Assembly (NCBI GenBank): GCA_022539475.1 | Contig: VCMS01000136.1 | Span: forward strand, 91,028-155,027 | DNA: 64,000 nt | Direction: 5' to 3' | Origin: Gracilaria domingensis | Lineage: Eukaryota > Rhodophyta > Florideophyceae > Gracilariales > Gracilariaceae | In this document: in pieces, positions 29,130 to 39,740 of the stretch | Layout: each line of letters begins with the position of its first letter | Position numbering within the stretch: position 1 is the stretch's first letter | Notes under the pieces: model-generated | Seen by the model: only the letters and a program-made list of their open reading frames with translations | Database searches by the model: none | Told to the model about the DNA's origin: nothing | Position numbers and translations under genes: made by a program

Positions 29130-29610
29130 AACTCTGTTTGTTAACGAACGCGTCTTCTCGCTCCGCGCTGCCTCGCGCGCCGCAATCTCCGCCGCGCCCG
29201 CGCGCGCGACCCGCCACCGGCTGGCACGGCGGCGCTTCGCCGCCGTGCGCGAAGCGCCGCGCCGCTGCCGCCGCTGCTGCCAACGGCGACAGTGCCGCGC
29301 CCCCAGGTCGACGACGCCCTCGCCGCTTCCGCCGCCGCCGCCCGCCGCAGAGGCGCCCGCCGTCGCGCAGCCGCCGACGCCGCTGCCGCTGCCGCTGCCG
29401 CGCTACGGCGCATTGGACGGCGCCGAGCCGCTGCGGCCGCGGCCGCCGCGCCACGACGGCTGACGGTGGCGGCGTCGCCGCGCACGCTGCTGATGCTGCT
29501 GCTGCGCGTGAGCATGTTCCGCCGCGCACACCTCACGCTGGTCGCCTCCCTGGAGCTGTGCGCGCTGGCCGTCGGCCTCACGCCGCTGTGCGTGCTGCAT
29601 GAGGAAAACG
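29130..29610. repeat. GC-rich low-complexity tract (GCC/GCG-rich)
   Basis: About 480 bp are dominated by CGC, GCC and GCG triplets, so all six frames are open and encode Ala/Arg/Pro-rich strings. None is credible as a gene. It follows the GC-rich paralogue 2 and resembles the GC-rich block at 46150-46480. Confidence 0.7.
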
Positions 29611-30159
29611 CCTAGTAAATCGGCCGTCTAACGGCAATTGTTTTTAATATTTTGTGGTGCAAGCGCACCACAATTTGGGAATCTTTGTGTCGGTTACTAA
29701 CCGCCGGAGTGTAACTTACACTGCTACAAAAGTAAATTTATTAGTTAATGTGGCTTACAGTTCCTAGCTGCTTTACCAAGGGTAAAAGGGGCGTGTAGAG
29801 CAGTGAGACCCGTCATCTCGGATCTCTCTCCTTTCGCTGTGCAAAAATTAGATTTAAAACTACCTAGCTAGCTAACAGAGGTTATCAAGCCAAACAAATC
29901 TTTAATCTTAAACTTCTTGTTTTACTTCGCCACAAGAGAGTTTAATTTCTATCTGGAAGACGCGGGAAAACAAAACATTCACTCTCTTTTGAGCATCAAG
30001 AAGTTACAATAGAAATTCTCAAGAAAATATTAAAACTTTAAAGCACCTGCAGCTCCTTAGCAACGTGTATTTCACAGTGTTTTAGGCGCGACCATTAATT
30101 TTCAAAAATATTTCAGTATATGTGTCAGTTGTAGGACACGTAACATCCGTGGCAGATTT
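29611..30159. other. AT-rich intergenic, nothing recognised
   Basis: The sequence switches abruptly from very GC-rich to AT-rich. It holds no frame above 60 codons and no repeat shared with the rest of the window. Confidence 0.5.
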
Positions 30160-30185
30160 TGTGACAACCAATACCGATGCCTCAC
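30160..30185 (-). repeat. Fragment of a solo LTR of the copia-3 family (left piece)
   Basis: TGTGACAACCAATACCGATG and the following bases match the end of the copia-3 LTR at 44431. The rest of the same LTR lies 8.2 kb away at 38391-38470. The last five bases, CTCAC, are the target duplication of copia-2. Confidence 0.75.
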
Positions 30186-31441
30186 TGGAGTGGTCTGCAT
30201 GAAAAGCGCAGCGCTCGGGGCACTCGTTAAGCAGAGTCACGGGTGGAAAAGGGAGTCAAGGAAAGGCACAGTCAGCAGGGAGCAAAAACAAACCACAACA
30301 AAGCAGAGTCTCAGTCTTGCCCGTGGTTGTTCCCCGAGCCGGTCTTAGTAGAGTCACGACTAGCCCTTGTTTATTGTAGTCCTCTCTTTGCGCGCAGGGC
30401 GCCAAGGGCTCTTGGGAACCGCTAAAGATGCTCTCAAGCTGCCTGAGCATGAGAGCTCAAAACAGCGGGGAAACTCGGAAATTTTGTAAAACGAGTGGAT
30501 AATGTAATTAAAAATGGTACATATAATATAACTTCACAATTTACGACAAAACTGATCGTCAAATGTTTGACGAAATCTGGTTTAGTTTAATAATTTTCAA
30601 TCTGCATTGTTGCAAAAGGGCATTGTCACGCAAAATAGCGTGTCTAGAAAGCAACAAGGACGGATAATCCCTACGCAATTATTTTAATGATAACTTCAAA
30701 AGTCATCACGGATAACATTTGAAGTTAACATGATGAGTTGGGAGATAAGTTCGAACTTATCAGGTTTCAAAGCCTTGAGCCTTCGTCGTAGAAGCCGAAG
30801 CCATCGAATTCTTTCAATTTCTCACTTCTGTTCTTCTAGTACTTCAATGAGATCAAAATAAATTTTAAACTTAGAAAGCCAAATTCAAATCTCAACATTC
30901 TAAAAGTAGAACATTTTTGACTTTTTTCTAAAGTTAACCTTATAAGATTCGATGAGCTTTTGCAAGTATTTTCTCTCTTTCTTAACGGTTTTGAGCTCTA
31001 AATACTCATTTTGAAGTACTTGGATAAGATCAATATCTCATGCGAAATTTTGGTTGTTGAAGCTTAACTCAAGAGGGCTAAACAAAGCCACCAACTTATT
31101 ATCTGATGTGCAGTTGATGGATTTAGTGAGTGATGACTGATGCAATTCTAATCACGGATCTACGCACCAATATCTTACTGTAATGGAAACAAAATTCCAG
31201 TCACGCCAAATACAAACATTGGCGGGTTTTCTCCGTCTTGCGTAAAGTAAATCTTGTGAGATCATGTACTCACGTGCATTAATACAGCAAAGCAAATTTG
31301 TATTTATTATCGCGATGTATTTGAAATTTTTGTGTTCCATTATGCAGATTGCTTCATTTACGCTTTTTCCCGCTCTTCTCGGGGCTGACAGGAAGTGTGA
31401 TAAGTCGCGCACGGACCTACTGCAGTAGGCTGAGTCTTTCA
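30186..31441 (-). repeat. 3' LTR of copia-2, interrupted
   Basis: The parts 30186-30478 and 31378-31441 together match the 343-bp LTR at 38043-38385. Shared blocks include GTGGTTGTTCCCCGAGCC and GCTGAGTCTT. The middle is a foreign AT-rich sequence. Confidence 0.85.
30479..31377. mobile_element. 899-bp AT-rich insertion in the copia-2 LTR
   Basis: The insert is bordered by CTCGG on both sides (30474-30478 and 31378-31382), a 5-bp duplication. No coding frame, LTR or clear terminal inverted repeat is visible. It is probably a non-autonomous transposon. Confidence 0.55.
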
Positions 31442-31968
31442 ACCCATGCGTTTCAGCAAAAGGGTTTCGGATAGGGCCAAAACGTTTCCAAAACCTCTCC
31501 AAACGCGCCGTGCTTTGCTGACAAAATCGGAAGTTTCCACGGCGCACGTCGTGTTAGGTTAGGTGCGGCGGCCGGCGGTCGTCCATAATAAATAAACTGC
31601 GCTTTCAAAGCAAGACGTGGTGAAACCAATAAAAATAGTCTTCTGCCGTTGTTGCTTTGTCTGTCCGAGGTCCGCCGATACAAAGATCGTGCAGGGCCTG
31701 CGACAGACAGACGCCAAGCGCAAGATCCACCTGCCTCTGGTAGGGTGGGGCCTCAAGCGCGGCAACTCGGAAACCGCTGGAAGTCTACCCCTGAAATCTC
31801 GCATTCCATATGCTGCGCTGTGCGGTGAAGAAGCGATGTGAACGCGAAAGCCGTCTCTTTTGTGCGGCAAGGGCGACGGCGACGATCGCGCTGCAGTTAC
31901 AAGAAGAAGGAGGGCGTGCGGGGGCTTGCCAGTTATTGACGACGGCGCGAGAAGAGGGGAGGATTCGA

Positions 31969-33240
31969 TGAAATCGCGGTCATTACGACCCGAAGCGACA
32001 GGTGCCGCACGAAGGCTGTCAGGAGGATGGTGTCAGCGCTCGACTGATCGCAAAGCGGAAGAAGTTTTGGGCTCGTCGCGCCCGCGAAGCTCTGGTGAGG
32101 AGGTTGAACATTGCAACTGGATATTACGACGACTGCACGGAGGATGCGGTTGTGTGCTTTGCGCGTTCGGATGAAAATGGTCGCGAGCGGTACTGTCTTC
32201 AGCACGTGTGCAGCGACCACCGCACTATGCGCCGCGATGAATTGTAGTCTTTCGTTGGGGTTCGGCTCACACGGTGGTGTAAGGACCGACCAAATAGGCC
32301 ACTGAGGCTTGTGGACGCCGAGCGGTTAGGCCTGCTTGACTGCGAGGGGCCGGGTGAAGACTGGTGTGTCGATGCTGTAATGTTCGTGGAAAGAACCACA
32401 ATGCTGCGTACGCAGAATGGAGTACGGGAATACACCGGACCTGCGTACTATGCCTGCAACCATTCGAAGCCTGTATGGGGTTGGCACGGGGTTCACTTGT
32501 GCAGTCTGGAAGGTACTGGTCTTGGCAACGCACTAATTGAGCAAGGGGTGTGGAACGGAGTGCTCGATAACGACCTTTGGTACGATGCACTTACAGATTC
32601 GCAAAGGATTGTGCCGGAGGTCGTGCCGGGTATGATCGAGGCCCTAGACAGTTATTGCACTCGATATCCTTTCGTGCCTGTGCGCGTATCAAGTCCAGGT
32701 GCGCGTGATTTGAATGAATTATTGCAGAAGTTTGAGCTGCGGAAAGACCGAATGCTTGTTTGCAAAACGAATAACTTCTGTCTGCAAGCATCTCTTGCGA
32801 ACGCGATCGCACTTGCGGTGGATGAGGAATATGCGCAAGAGGTGATGTTTAGATCTGGGCTTCCGAGCATGCTCTCCTTTACGCATGCAGCAAGATGGTG
32901 CAATGACTATGCAAAGCGTGTGGTACTGCAACGAGTGCACATCCCAAAGGGTACTAAATTGCCATGGCTGCTGAAGCAAACAACCGGGGTGTATTTAGTC
33001 TGGCTTTACGGTCGGAATGTGGACCACGATATTTCTGTCAGCAGCGAGCTCCGACAGGTTCTTGATCCTGTAGAGCAGTTTCCGTTGCCCTTGTGCGAAG
33101 AGTTCATTAGGGAATGCGCTGGAAGCGCCAGATTGTTTGAGAAGATTCTCGAAATCCGCGAGGTAAACAAGGTGGAGATCAGTGAAAAGAAAAAAAAGAA
33201 TGGATCCTCGAAGAGGGCACGAAGGAAAGCAAAGAAGTAA
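31969..33240 (+). CDS. Antisense open frame inside copia-2, one internal stop; possible cysteine-protease fold
   Basis: One plus-strand frame is open from about 31969 to the stop at 33240, apart from a TAG at 32245-32247. From 32311 it encodes 309 residues. The first part has a Cys/His cluster (ERYCLQHVCSDH). The later part has TNNFCLQASLANAI, then YLVWLYGRNVDHDISV and VLDPVEQF. Its order of Cys, His and Asp resembles papain-like or OTU-like proteases. The C terminus is a strong basic signal (EKKKKNGSSKRARRKAKK). It lies between RNase H and the 3' LTR, opposite to the element's own genes. Family assignment is inference; the internal stop means this copy may be inactive or start at 32311 or later. 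Confidence 0.5.
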
Positions 33241-33275
33241 AGACAGTAGCGTGACATAAACGAGATGCTCATTCT

Positions 33276-36200
33276 TTATAGTGTTTTAGTCGAGTTGGTG
33301 ACGTCGCTAGGTAACACTCCACTTCGCATCATAGAGTTGAGACGCCTGAAGGCGTTAGGGTTGATCTTCGCTAAGGCATCAGCCGGATTCTTGGGTCCGC
33401 AAATCCAGTCCAGAGAGTTGATCTCGCGCGCTTCGAAAGAATCGCGCAGACGCGCAACTGTGGGGCGGAGTCGAAAGTCTTTCTGCTCGTGAAGCGTCGA
33501 TATTGTGGTGTTTAACTCGTACGAGTCGACATACATGTTAAGGGTGGCTCGGGGTAGTAGCCCAGAAAGAAAGAGAGTTGGGAGTGTTTTTGCGAGATGG
33601 ATTGAGCGGTCCGCGATGTGAGCGGCGGCGAGTATCTCGGCTCTTGCAGAAGAGAATGAGACTTTGCTTTGCTTAGAGCTGTGCCAATCCACAAAGTGAC
33701 AGACTACCTCTTTGCCTTCTTTGAAGGAGAGTGCGCATAGGAGACCGGTTTGTCCATAGGAGGTGGTGCCAGAGGCGGCATCACTGAATGCTAAGACGCG
33801 GACGTTGAACTTGTCGGCTGTCATACCACTCCTCGGAGCTTGGTAGTGGAGTTCGGGCTTCAAGGACCGGATGTGGGCAAATGCTGGGTTAAGTTGGCGG
33901 AAGTGTGCGGCTTTTAATCGCGGAACAGACTGCTGTATTTTGCTGGCCACGAGGGATGCTTGGGGTAGGGTGCCATGACCAAGGAAGTTGAGTTTGCCGG
34001 TTAGGCTCTGGTATTCTTTGAGTTCCTGTGGTGTGCATGGCTCGTTATCCTGCTTCCTTCTCGTTTTGCTGATCTCGAGTGGGGCTATGGAGTTGAGGAA
34101 CTCTTGCATTGAGAGAGAGATGCTAAAGGCTTCGTGCTGTTCGATGAAGAGACGATTGAAGACAATGTCCTTCGCTTCGGAGAATCTTCCGACTTCGAAT
34201 TTCCCGGAGAGCTTGTCACGAAAAGATTTCATCTCTTCTCTTGGGCCAGCAAGAAGCATGTCGTCGGCCACCTTTGCGAGCAGAAGTGCTATTTCCCCTG
34301 ACTTCCAGAGAAAGAAGAGTTGTGGTACTCCTGGTACAGTTACGAATTCTTGGTCGAGCAGCTATTCCTCGACACAGAGCTGCCACAACCTGCCCGATTC
34401 TACCAACCCGTACGTTGGGGCTAGCAGCTTCCACACTTCATCGACAAACCGCGTCCAACCACGCGGAGGTCGGACGTAGATATCCCTCTGGAGTTCACCA
34501 GCTTGGAGGTATGCTGATTTTACATCAAGTGATCCTATCGGTAGGTAGAAGAGGGCTGCGAGGGAGAACAGGAGTCCTATCGTCGGGAACTGCGCAGTGG
34601 ATGAGTCTGAGCGCAGATCATCCTTGTCCTGATCCTTGTTACCATGCGGCACGAGGCAACATTTCAGCTTCAAGGTGTTGCTTTCTCCGTCGTGCTTGAT
34701 GACAAAGAAATGGTGGGAGGAGATGAGGTTAGCCTTTCTTGGGAGGTTGCGCGTCGAGACGGGAATATCGGCTCTTCGCTCCTCATAGAAACGCATTTCC
34801 TTTGCGATTGACTGGTCAAGCAGCCACCTTGGTGCATATTGAAGCTTATGTTCAGAGAGAGGCTCGTTTCCGAGACGTTTGTAGAGGTCCTTGAGGATCT
34901 CTTGCTTTGTGGACGTCAGGGAGGCGTGTGGTGGAGGGGAAGTGTCGGAAGCGTACTCCCCAATGTCCTTAGACGGCATGTTGACAGGGCTCAGCACATG
35001 AGTTTTGGCAAGGTAGGCGACACTTAACGGGTGCTGGTCCCATTCGGCGAAAGCCTCTTGCAGTTCGGGTTGTTCGTCAAGGAAGTCCGGTGGCGGCTCC
35101 TCCGTTACTTTAACAAGAGGGTTCGATGGTGACTGAAGAGCTTCCGCATGTTGGGCTGGCTCGGGTGGAGGGCCGTTTTGATGCTCTCTAGGGAGTTTGG
35201 ACCATCCAAGTTCTATTTGCTCCACTTCTGCAAGCAGCGAAGAGCGGCGCTGGAGCCTCAAGTCTTCGTAGGCTACTGTGTACGAAACGCCATTGAGGTT
35301 TTCCGTGAAGGAGATGATTTTGTAGTGCTCATACAACTCCTTGACGAATCCTGGATACCACTGTCCTCTTTTTGCACCCTTGATGAAGTAATACACAGGT
35401 GTGCCCGGCTTGAGCCGCGTCTTTTCAAGCAGTTTCACGTCCTTTGTGCGGAGGAAGACGTGCAAGGCCTGCCTGGCAGCCTTCTCGTGATAGGCATTAA
35501 TGAGTTCTTTGGTTACCTCGGCTTTGGGAAGGCCAGATATTGCCGGTCTATAGCCTCCTGCTAGTTCAAAGCTTGAGATGAACTGGGAACCGTGAAGTAT
35601 GTTTTTGAGAAACGTTGCTCGAGAGACGAGTTCCTGGTCTGAGGGAGTCTCGTCCCATCTCTTCTTGGTATACTTACGGTCCTTGATGAGACGCTGGATC
35701 AGGTAGCGTAGAGCTTCGTTCGAGGACTCGATGACACCGATCTTGTTGTGGCGCCTTGCAGGCCTTGGTGAGAACAGTATGTGATGGGAAGCGCACATCG
35801 ATCGAACTTGTTCGCAGTCGAATTCGAAATCCCCGGAGAGTTCTGCAGGAAGACTGTGTGCCGAAATCCAATGCGTGACAAAGTTTGCTGTGGTCTCCTT
35901 CATACTGCATGAAAAGGAGAGCCAGGCGACAGAGTATCCTGTTGCGGCATCCTTGATGTGCAGTATAGGAAAGCTGCAGAGTTCGGCAACGAACATGAAG
36001 TCGAGCTGAACATGCTCGTTGAACTCTTTCACCAGCCGTGAGAAAGAGACTTTGCGCGAGGCGAGTGGACGCCCGGTGCTTGCACATGAGATGCATGTCT
36101 TGAAGGCCCTATGGAGTAAGGACTCAAGTGTCTTTGTTAGGACCCCTGCTCTTGCACATATCTTTTTCATGTCTATCGGCCGAAGGTGAGTGTAGAGGTG

Positions 36201-36735
36201 GAACCTCTTCGCGAACAACTCCTCGTTCTTGATTAGGCATACTTGCCGTTCACTGCCTTTCGAAATTTCGAGGAGTGCTTTCGCAAAAGCAGTGCAGAAA
36301 GGAACAAGAAGTACGCGGGTGCGCTTCGTGAGATCCGATCCGGTGTAATACGTACAGAGGGAGACCATCTTTTCGTGGTTCCCGACTACGCCTTGAGGAA
36401 TGTGAATCTCATTAGACCTGTTGATTAGGTCCGAGTGCGAAAGGATATCGTTTCCCAAGAGAATGGGGCCAGTCCCATCTACAACGTAGAACGGGATCGT
36501 GAAGCCGGTTCCATCCTCGTCCTGGCTGCGAAACGTCCAGACGGCAAAGGTCGGCTTGGCGTCCGCGCATTCTTCCCCAAATTCGTGTAAGAAGGGCGGA
36601 ACGTCCAATTCTTCCAATACAATTTCTCTTCCCAAGGACGTGCAGAGATGGGCTATTGTGGACAAGCCCCCAACGCTTCTCGCACACCCAGGATCGACGA
36701 TTGGGTTGGGGTCAAGGACGGAGGGGAAAAGGTCT
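33276..36735 (-). pseudogene. Pol of copia-2: protease, integrase, reverse transcriptase, RNase H
   Basis: One frame covers all pol domains except for a TAG at 34362-34364 inside reverse transcriptase. Protease shows IVDPGCARSVGG, with DPG in place of the usual D(S/T)G, followed by GPILLGNDIL. Integrase has HVQLDFMF, SGDFEFD and an IGVIESSNEALR segment. Reverse transcriptase has GSLDVKSAYLQA and a divergent active site VADDMLLAG. RNase H has VLAFSDAASGTTSYG, SSARAEILAAA and YVDSYELN. The first in-frame ATG within the block is at 36665 but lies after the protease active site, so expression probably depends on a frameshift from gag. This lineage is clearly different from copia-1 and copia-3. 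Confidence 0.8.
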
Positions 36736-38039
36736 GAATAGGCTCCTTTCCCAACAGTCAGAGATGACTGCGTTGGGAGGGGTTGGAGCCTTTCTGAAAA
36801 CCCTTATCATCTTTGTCGCATCCCTTGTTTTTGTTTTCTGTGCCCTTCTCGGCTCGGAGACGCTTTGTCTCATGAGAAGGCCTCTGGCAGTGGAGGTTCC
36901 TCTGAGATGCGTTTTCGATTCACAATCGTAGCAGTAACCTGGATTCCGGTCCGACTTGCATTTGTTGGATTTACACCCTCTTGATGAGCTCCCTGAGTGG
37001 TTGCGTCTGTTTCCAGTGCTTTGCGATGGAGCTTCTTCATGCGACTCAGTGCGCTTTTGAAAGGCTGCTAGCGCTTGGTTGACCTTTTGGCTGACCATGT
37101 TATCGATGTCAGCCTTAGTGTACGATTTATCGGTCCTTTTGGGGGAAAAGGTCAGGTTGCGAACCACTGTCACAGCGTCTTCGAGGTTCAGCTTGCACCT
37201 TGGGACGGCTGAGAACATGTCCCGAACCTGGTTCACCTCGACGGAGCGATCATTGAGATACTCAAATGTTGATGTGTACTCTTCGAGAAGTGCGTGCGTG
37301 CCTTCGACCAGATCCGTTCCCTTCCGACGAGCAGTGCCAGCGTTGTCGGTGGACTGTGGAGGGCATCATCAGCGCCATAGTGTGCCCTGAGCTTATCCAA
37401 GAATTTGAACATTGCTTCGTGAGACTCTTTGCTGATTGTGACTTCTTGCTCCGATTCTTCCTTCTGCCGGGCCTCAGATAAGGTCGCGAGTTGAAGTTTG
37501 GCGTTGGTCAACGTCTCCCCGCTTAGATTTGCGTTGTTCAGGAGCGTGATAGCCAAGACTTTGCTTACTTCCGACGACGTTGAGAGGCCAACATGCATGA
37601 GGCGATCAGCTGCAAGGCCTCGAAAGCGTGAGACAAAAGCATTGAGATTCTTGTTGCCTTGACGCCTGCAGTTGGTAACCTCGGTGAAAGAGGAGGTGAG
37701 CCTGGTAACGACGGCGATCGGAGGATCCACTGCGATGAGCTTCACAATTTTCTTGATCGCTTCGATTTGGTCTTCTTTCTTCAAGTCAATGAGTTGTTTA
37801 GCTTGTGCTTCATCGACAATAGATTTCTGCTCACGAGGAAGACCACGATCGTACAAGTGCCTAGCTAGTGTAGCATAGACTATCTTGTAGATTTTGTCCT
37901 TGCCCTCTCCTGCCGCAGCTTGTATAGTTTCGACCCAACGACAAACGTCTCTACGGTACTCCTGCAGATCCCCTTCGGGATTGAACATCGGAGGATCTAT
38001 AGGTGCGAAGGGTTTGACAGAACCCTGACCTGGGCCCAT
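36712..38039 (-). pseudogene. Gag of copia-2, frameshifted
   Basis: The frame is open from inside the LTR. The ATG at 38039 lies in the primer-binding site and begins MGPGQGSVKPF. The capsid-like region includes YRRDVCRWVETIQAAAG, LNAFVSRFRGLAADRLMHVG and EVSKVLAITLLNNANLSGE. A frame change near 37290-37360 leads to a second block with NQVRDMFSAVPRCKL and a basic, Ser-rich tail. That tail carries a Cys cluster (CKSNKCKSDRNPGYCYDC) that may be a variant zinc-binding element. Gag reads into a stop at 36712, while protease lies in the +1 frame. Confidence 0.7.
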
Positions 38040-38042
38040 AAC
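38030..38042 (-). promoter_or_regulatory. Primer-binding site of copia-2, complementary to the initiator tRNA-Met anticodon arm
   Basis: The plus strand reads CTGGGCCCATAAC immediately before the LTR at 38043, identical to nucleotides of the anticodon arm of eukaryotic initiator tRNA-Met. The ATG inside the site (38039-38037 on the minus strand) is in frame with gag. Confidence 0.85.
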
Positions 38043-38385
38043 TGGAGTGGTCTGCATGAGAAGCGCAGCGCTCGGGGCACTGGTTAGGCGGAGTCACGGG
38101 TGGGGAAGGGAGGAAATGAAAGGCACAGTCAGCAGGGAGCGAAAACACACCACAAAGGAGCAGAGTCTCAGTCTTGCCCGTGGTTGTTCCCCGAGCCAGT
38201 CGTTACTGGATTCACGACTGGCCCTTGTTTATTGTAGTCCTCTCCTTGCACGCAGGTCGCTGAGGGCTCCTGGGAACCGCTGGAGATGCTCCCGAGCTGC
38301 TCGAGCTCGGGAGCTCGGGGCAGCGCGGCTGGCAGGAGGAGGAGTAAGTCGCGCATCGATCTACTGCAGTAAGCTGAGTCTTACA
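38043..38385 (-). repeat. 5' LTR of copia-2
   Basis: On the minus strand it runs TGTAAGACTCAGC...CCACTCCA (343 bp). It contains a perfect 10-bp hairpin (38289-38298 with 38304-38313, CTCCCGAGCT). Confidence 0.9.
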
Positions 38386-38390
38386 CTCAC

Positions 38391-38470
38391 AACTCCCTGT
38401 CTAGGAGGCTAATCGGCGTCGTGTCTTTCATTGTATCTGTGCGTGTACACGCACGGGTACACGCGTGCTA
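38391..38470 (-). repeat. Fragment of a solo LTR of the copia-3 family (right piece)
   Basis: It matches the copia-3 LTR from its 28th base onward, including GGCGTCGTGTCTTTCATTGT and GTACACGCGTGCTA. Together with 30160-30185 it accounts for the whole 109-bp LTR, with copia-2 inserted between the two pieces. Confidence 0.75.
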
Positions 38471-38652
38471 CCGTCCGCGAGGTACTCATAAGACACTCCC
38501 GCTGGGTGTGTCGTATGAGTGCGAGGGTTTCTTCTAAGTACTTCGCGGACGGCTTGCTTGTGTAGCGCTCTATCGGCGAATTGTCTAGGCTGAAAGCCGG
38601 TGAAATGGCGTTCTTTTACAGGTAGAAAGCAACGAATCACATAGAAAGCGCA
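38471..38652. repeat. Palindromic flank
   Basis: CCGTCCGCGAGGTACTCATA and the sequence from about 38535 (AAGTACTTCGCGGACGG) form inverted arms, with a second inverted pair around GACACTCCC/GGTGTGTC between them. It may be part of a terminal structure or of a degraded LTR. Confidence 0.4.
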
Positions 38653-39740
38653 TCAGTAAAGCCAGCGCACAGCAATAAACAATAAAGTTAATTTTATATT
38701 GCCAACCGCACAACGTGTGCGTTTTACGTCGAATGAATAACCCTTTGCCGATCTTTTGCGATCAATGACCTTCACCAACCTTTTGGAAATAGATAGATAC
38801 AGTTTTTGAACATAATCAACCTCCATTTCGTACCACGCAGTCCCTATTGCGTCCAGTAGTCCCTCAGTATTAAACTGACAAAAACTTCCATCAACCTTGC
38901 CAGCCATCACACCACAGACATTTTCCATAATGTTTAGGTCAGAACTTTTAGCTGGCCAGTCCAAATACTTGATATTATGCTCGCTTAGAAACTTTTTAGT
39001 GTAGTTTATGGTGTGCAATGAGGCAACATGTTGTTGAAATGTCCATTTTTCTCCCAATATTTCAGCAGCAAGAGGGAGTAAATCATCACGAAAAAGCTTG
39101 CACTACTTCACTGCATATAAATTGCCATCAATAACACAGATTTCTGGCGCACCATAGTAAAAAAATGCATCACTATAACATCACAAAACAGCCAACATTT
39201 TATGGTTTAGAAAAGTAGTGCGGCTCGGTGCGAAGATCATACCAATGTGATGCGTTACCATCTGGACAATCAAAGTTGAACTTTTTTTCATCACTGAATA
39301 TAACCTTTTTTCAGTCAGTTGCTTCCCAATCCAAGAGCTTCTTGGCGAATTCCACCCTTCCAAGTTTGTGACAAGAGCGCATCATTAGTCCCGTGATAAT
39401 TTTTTTATGCTTCAGTTAGGCAACCTCGTGAAGTATTGGCGGAACACGTCGTACGGAAATTGGTAGTTCGTACTCTTTCTGGATGGTAAAAACTGATTTT
39501 TCCCAAGTGCTGCGGCTTTGACGATTGCTCGGGAGGTTGTAGCCGTTTTTTTTTGTTTCTGGGCTTAAACGGATTCTGTTGGTTGTGGTGCGGTCGTCGT
39601 GGAAAGTTGCGAACGGCGCAGAGAGAACGCTGAAGGATCCTCGATATTTCGCTGATGGATATGTGCCGAGCATTAAGGGTTACAATGCGACCTTTCTCGT
39701 AGTCTGTCAGGGCTGGCCCTCGCGGCCTATTAGTGCAGTG
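38653..39740 (-). pseudogene. Tc1/mariner transposase relic
   Basis: Fragments in several frames follow the order of a Tc1/mariner transposase. Near 39730 there is a helix-turn-helix start (LTDYEKGRIVTLNARHISIS). Around 39290 comes the first catalytic Asp in VIFSDEKKFNFDCPDG, followed by SHWYDLRTEPHYFS. At 38653-39057 lies WTFQQHVASLHTINYTKKFL, where the usual second Asp position is replaced (QQH). It is followed by KYLDWPAKSSDLNIMENVCG with the final acidic residue. Multiple frameshifts and at least one altered catalytic site make it inactive. Terminal inverted repeats were not identified. Confidence 0.75.

Larger units (their letters stand above)
30186..38385 (-). mobile_element. Copia-2: Ty1/copia element, damaged, with antisense frame
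   Basis: LTRs at 30186-31441 (itself interrupted by an 899-bp insertion) and 38043-38385 have TG...CA ends. They are bordered by CTCAC on both sides (30181-30185 and 38386-38390). Inside on the minus strand are gag (with frameshifts), protease, integrase, reverse transcriptase (one in-frame stop) and RNase H. The primer site abuts the 5' LTR. About 1.8 kb between RNase H and the 3' LTR carries an open frame on the opposite strand. The element lies inside a solo LTR of the copia-3 family. Confidence 0.9.

Noticed and set aside
29138-29615. Overlapping Ala/Arg-rich frames on both strands
   Set aside because: All six frames are open because the DNA is almost only G and C; no frame stands out.
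38289-38313. Perfect 10-bp hairpin as a transcription terminator
   Set aside because: It lies inside the copia-2 LTR of a eukaryotic element; a bacterial-type terminator makes no sense here. It is kept only as an LTR feature.
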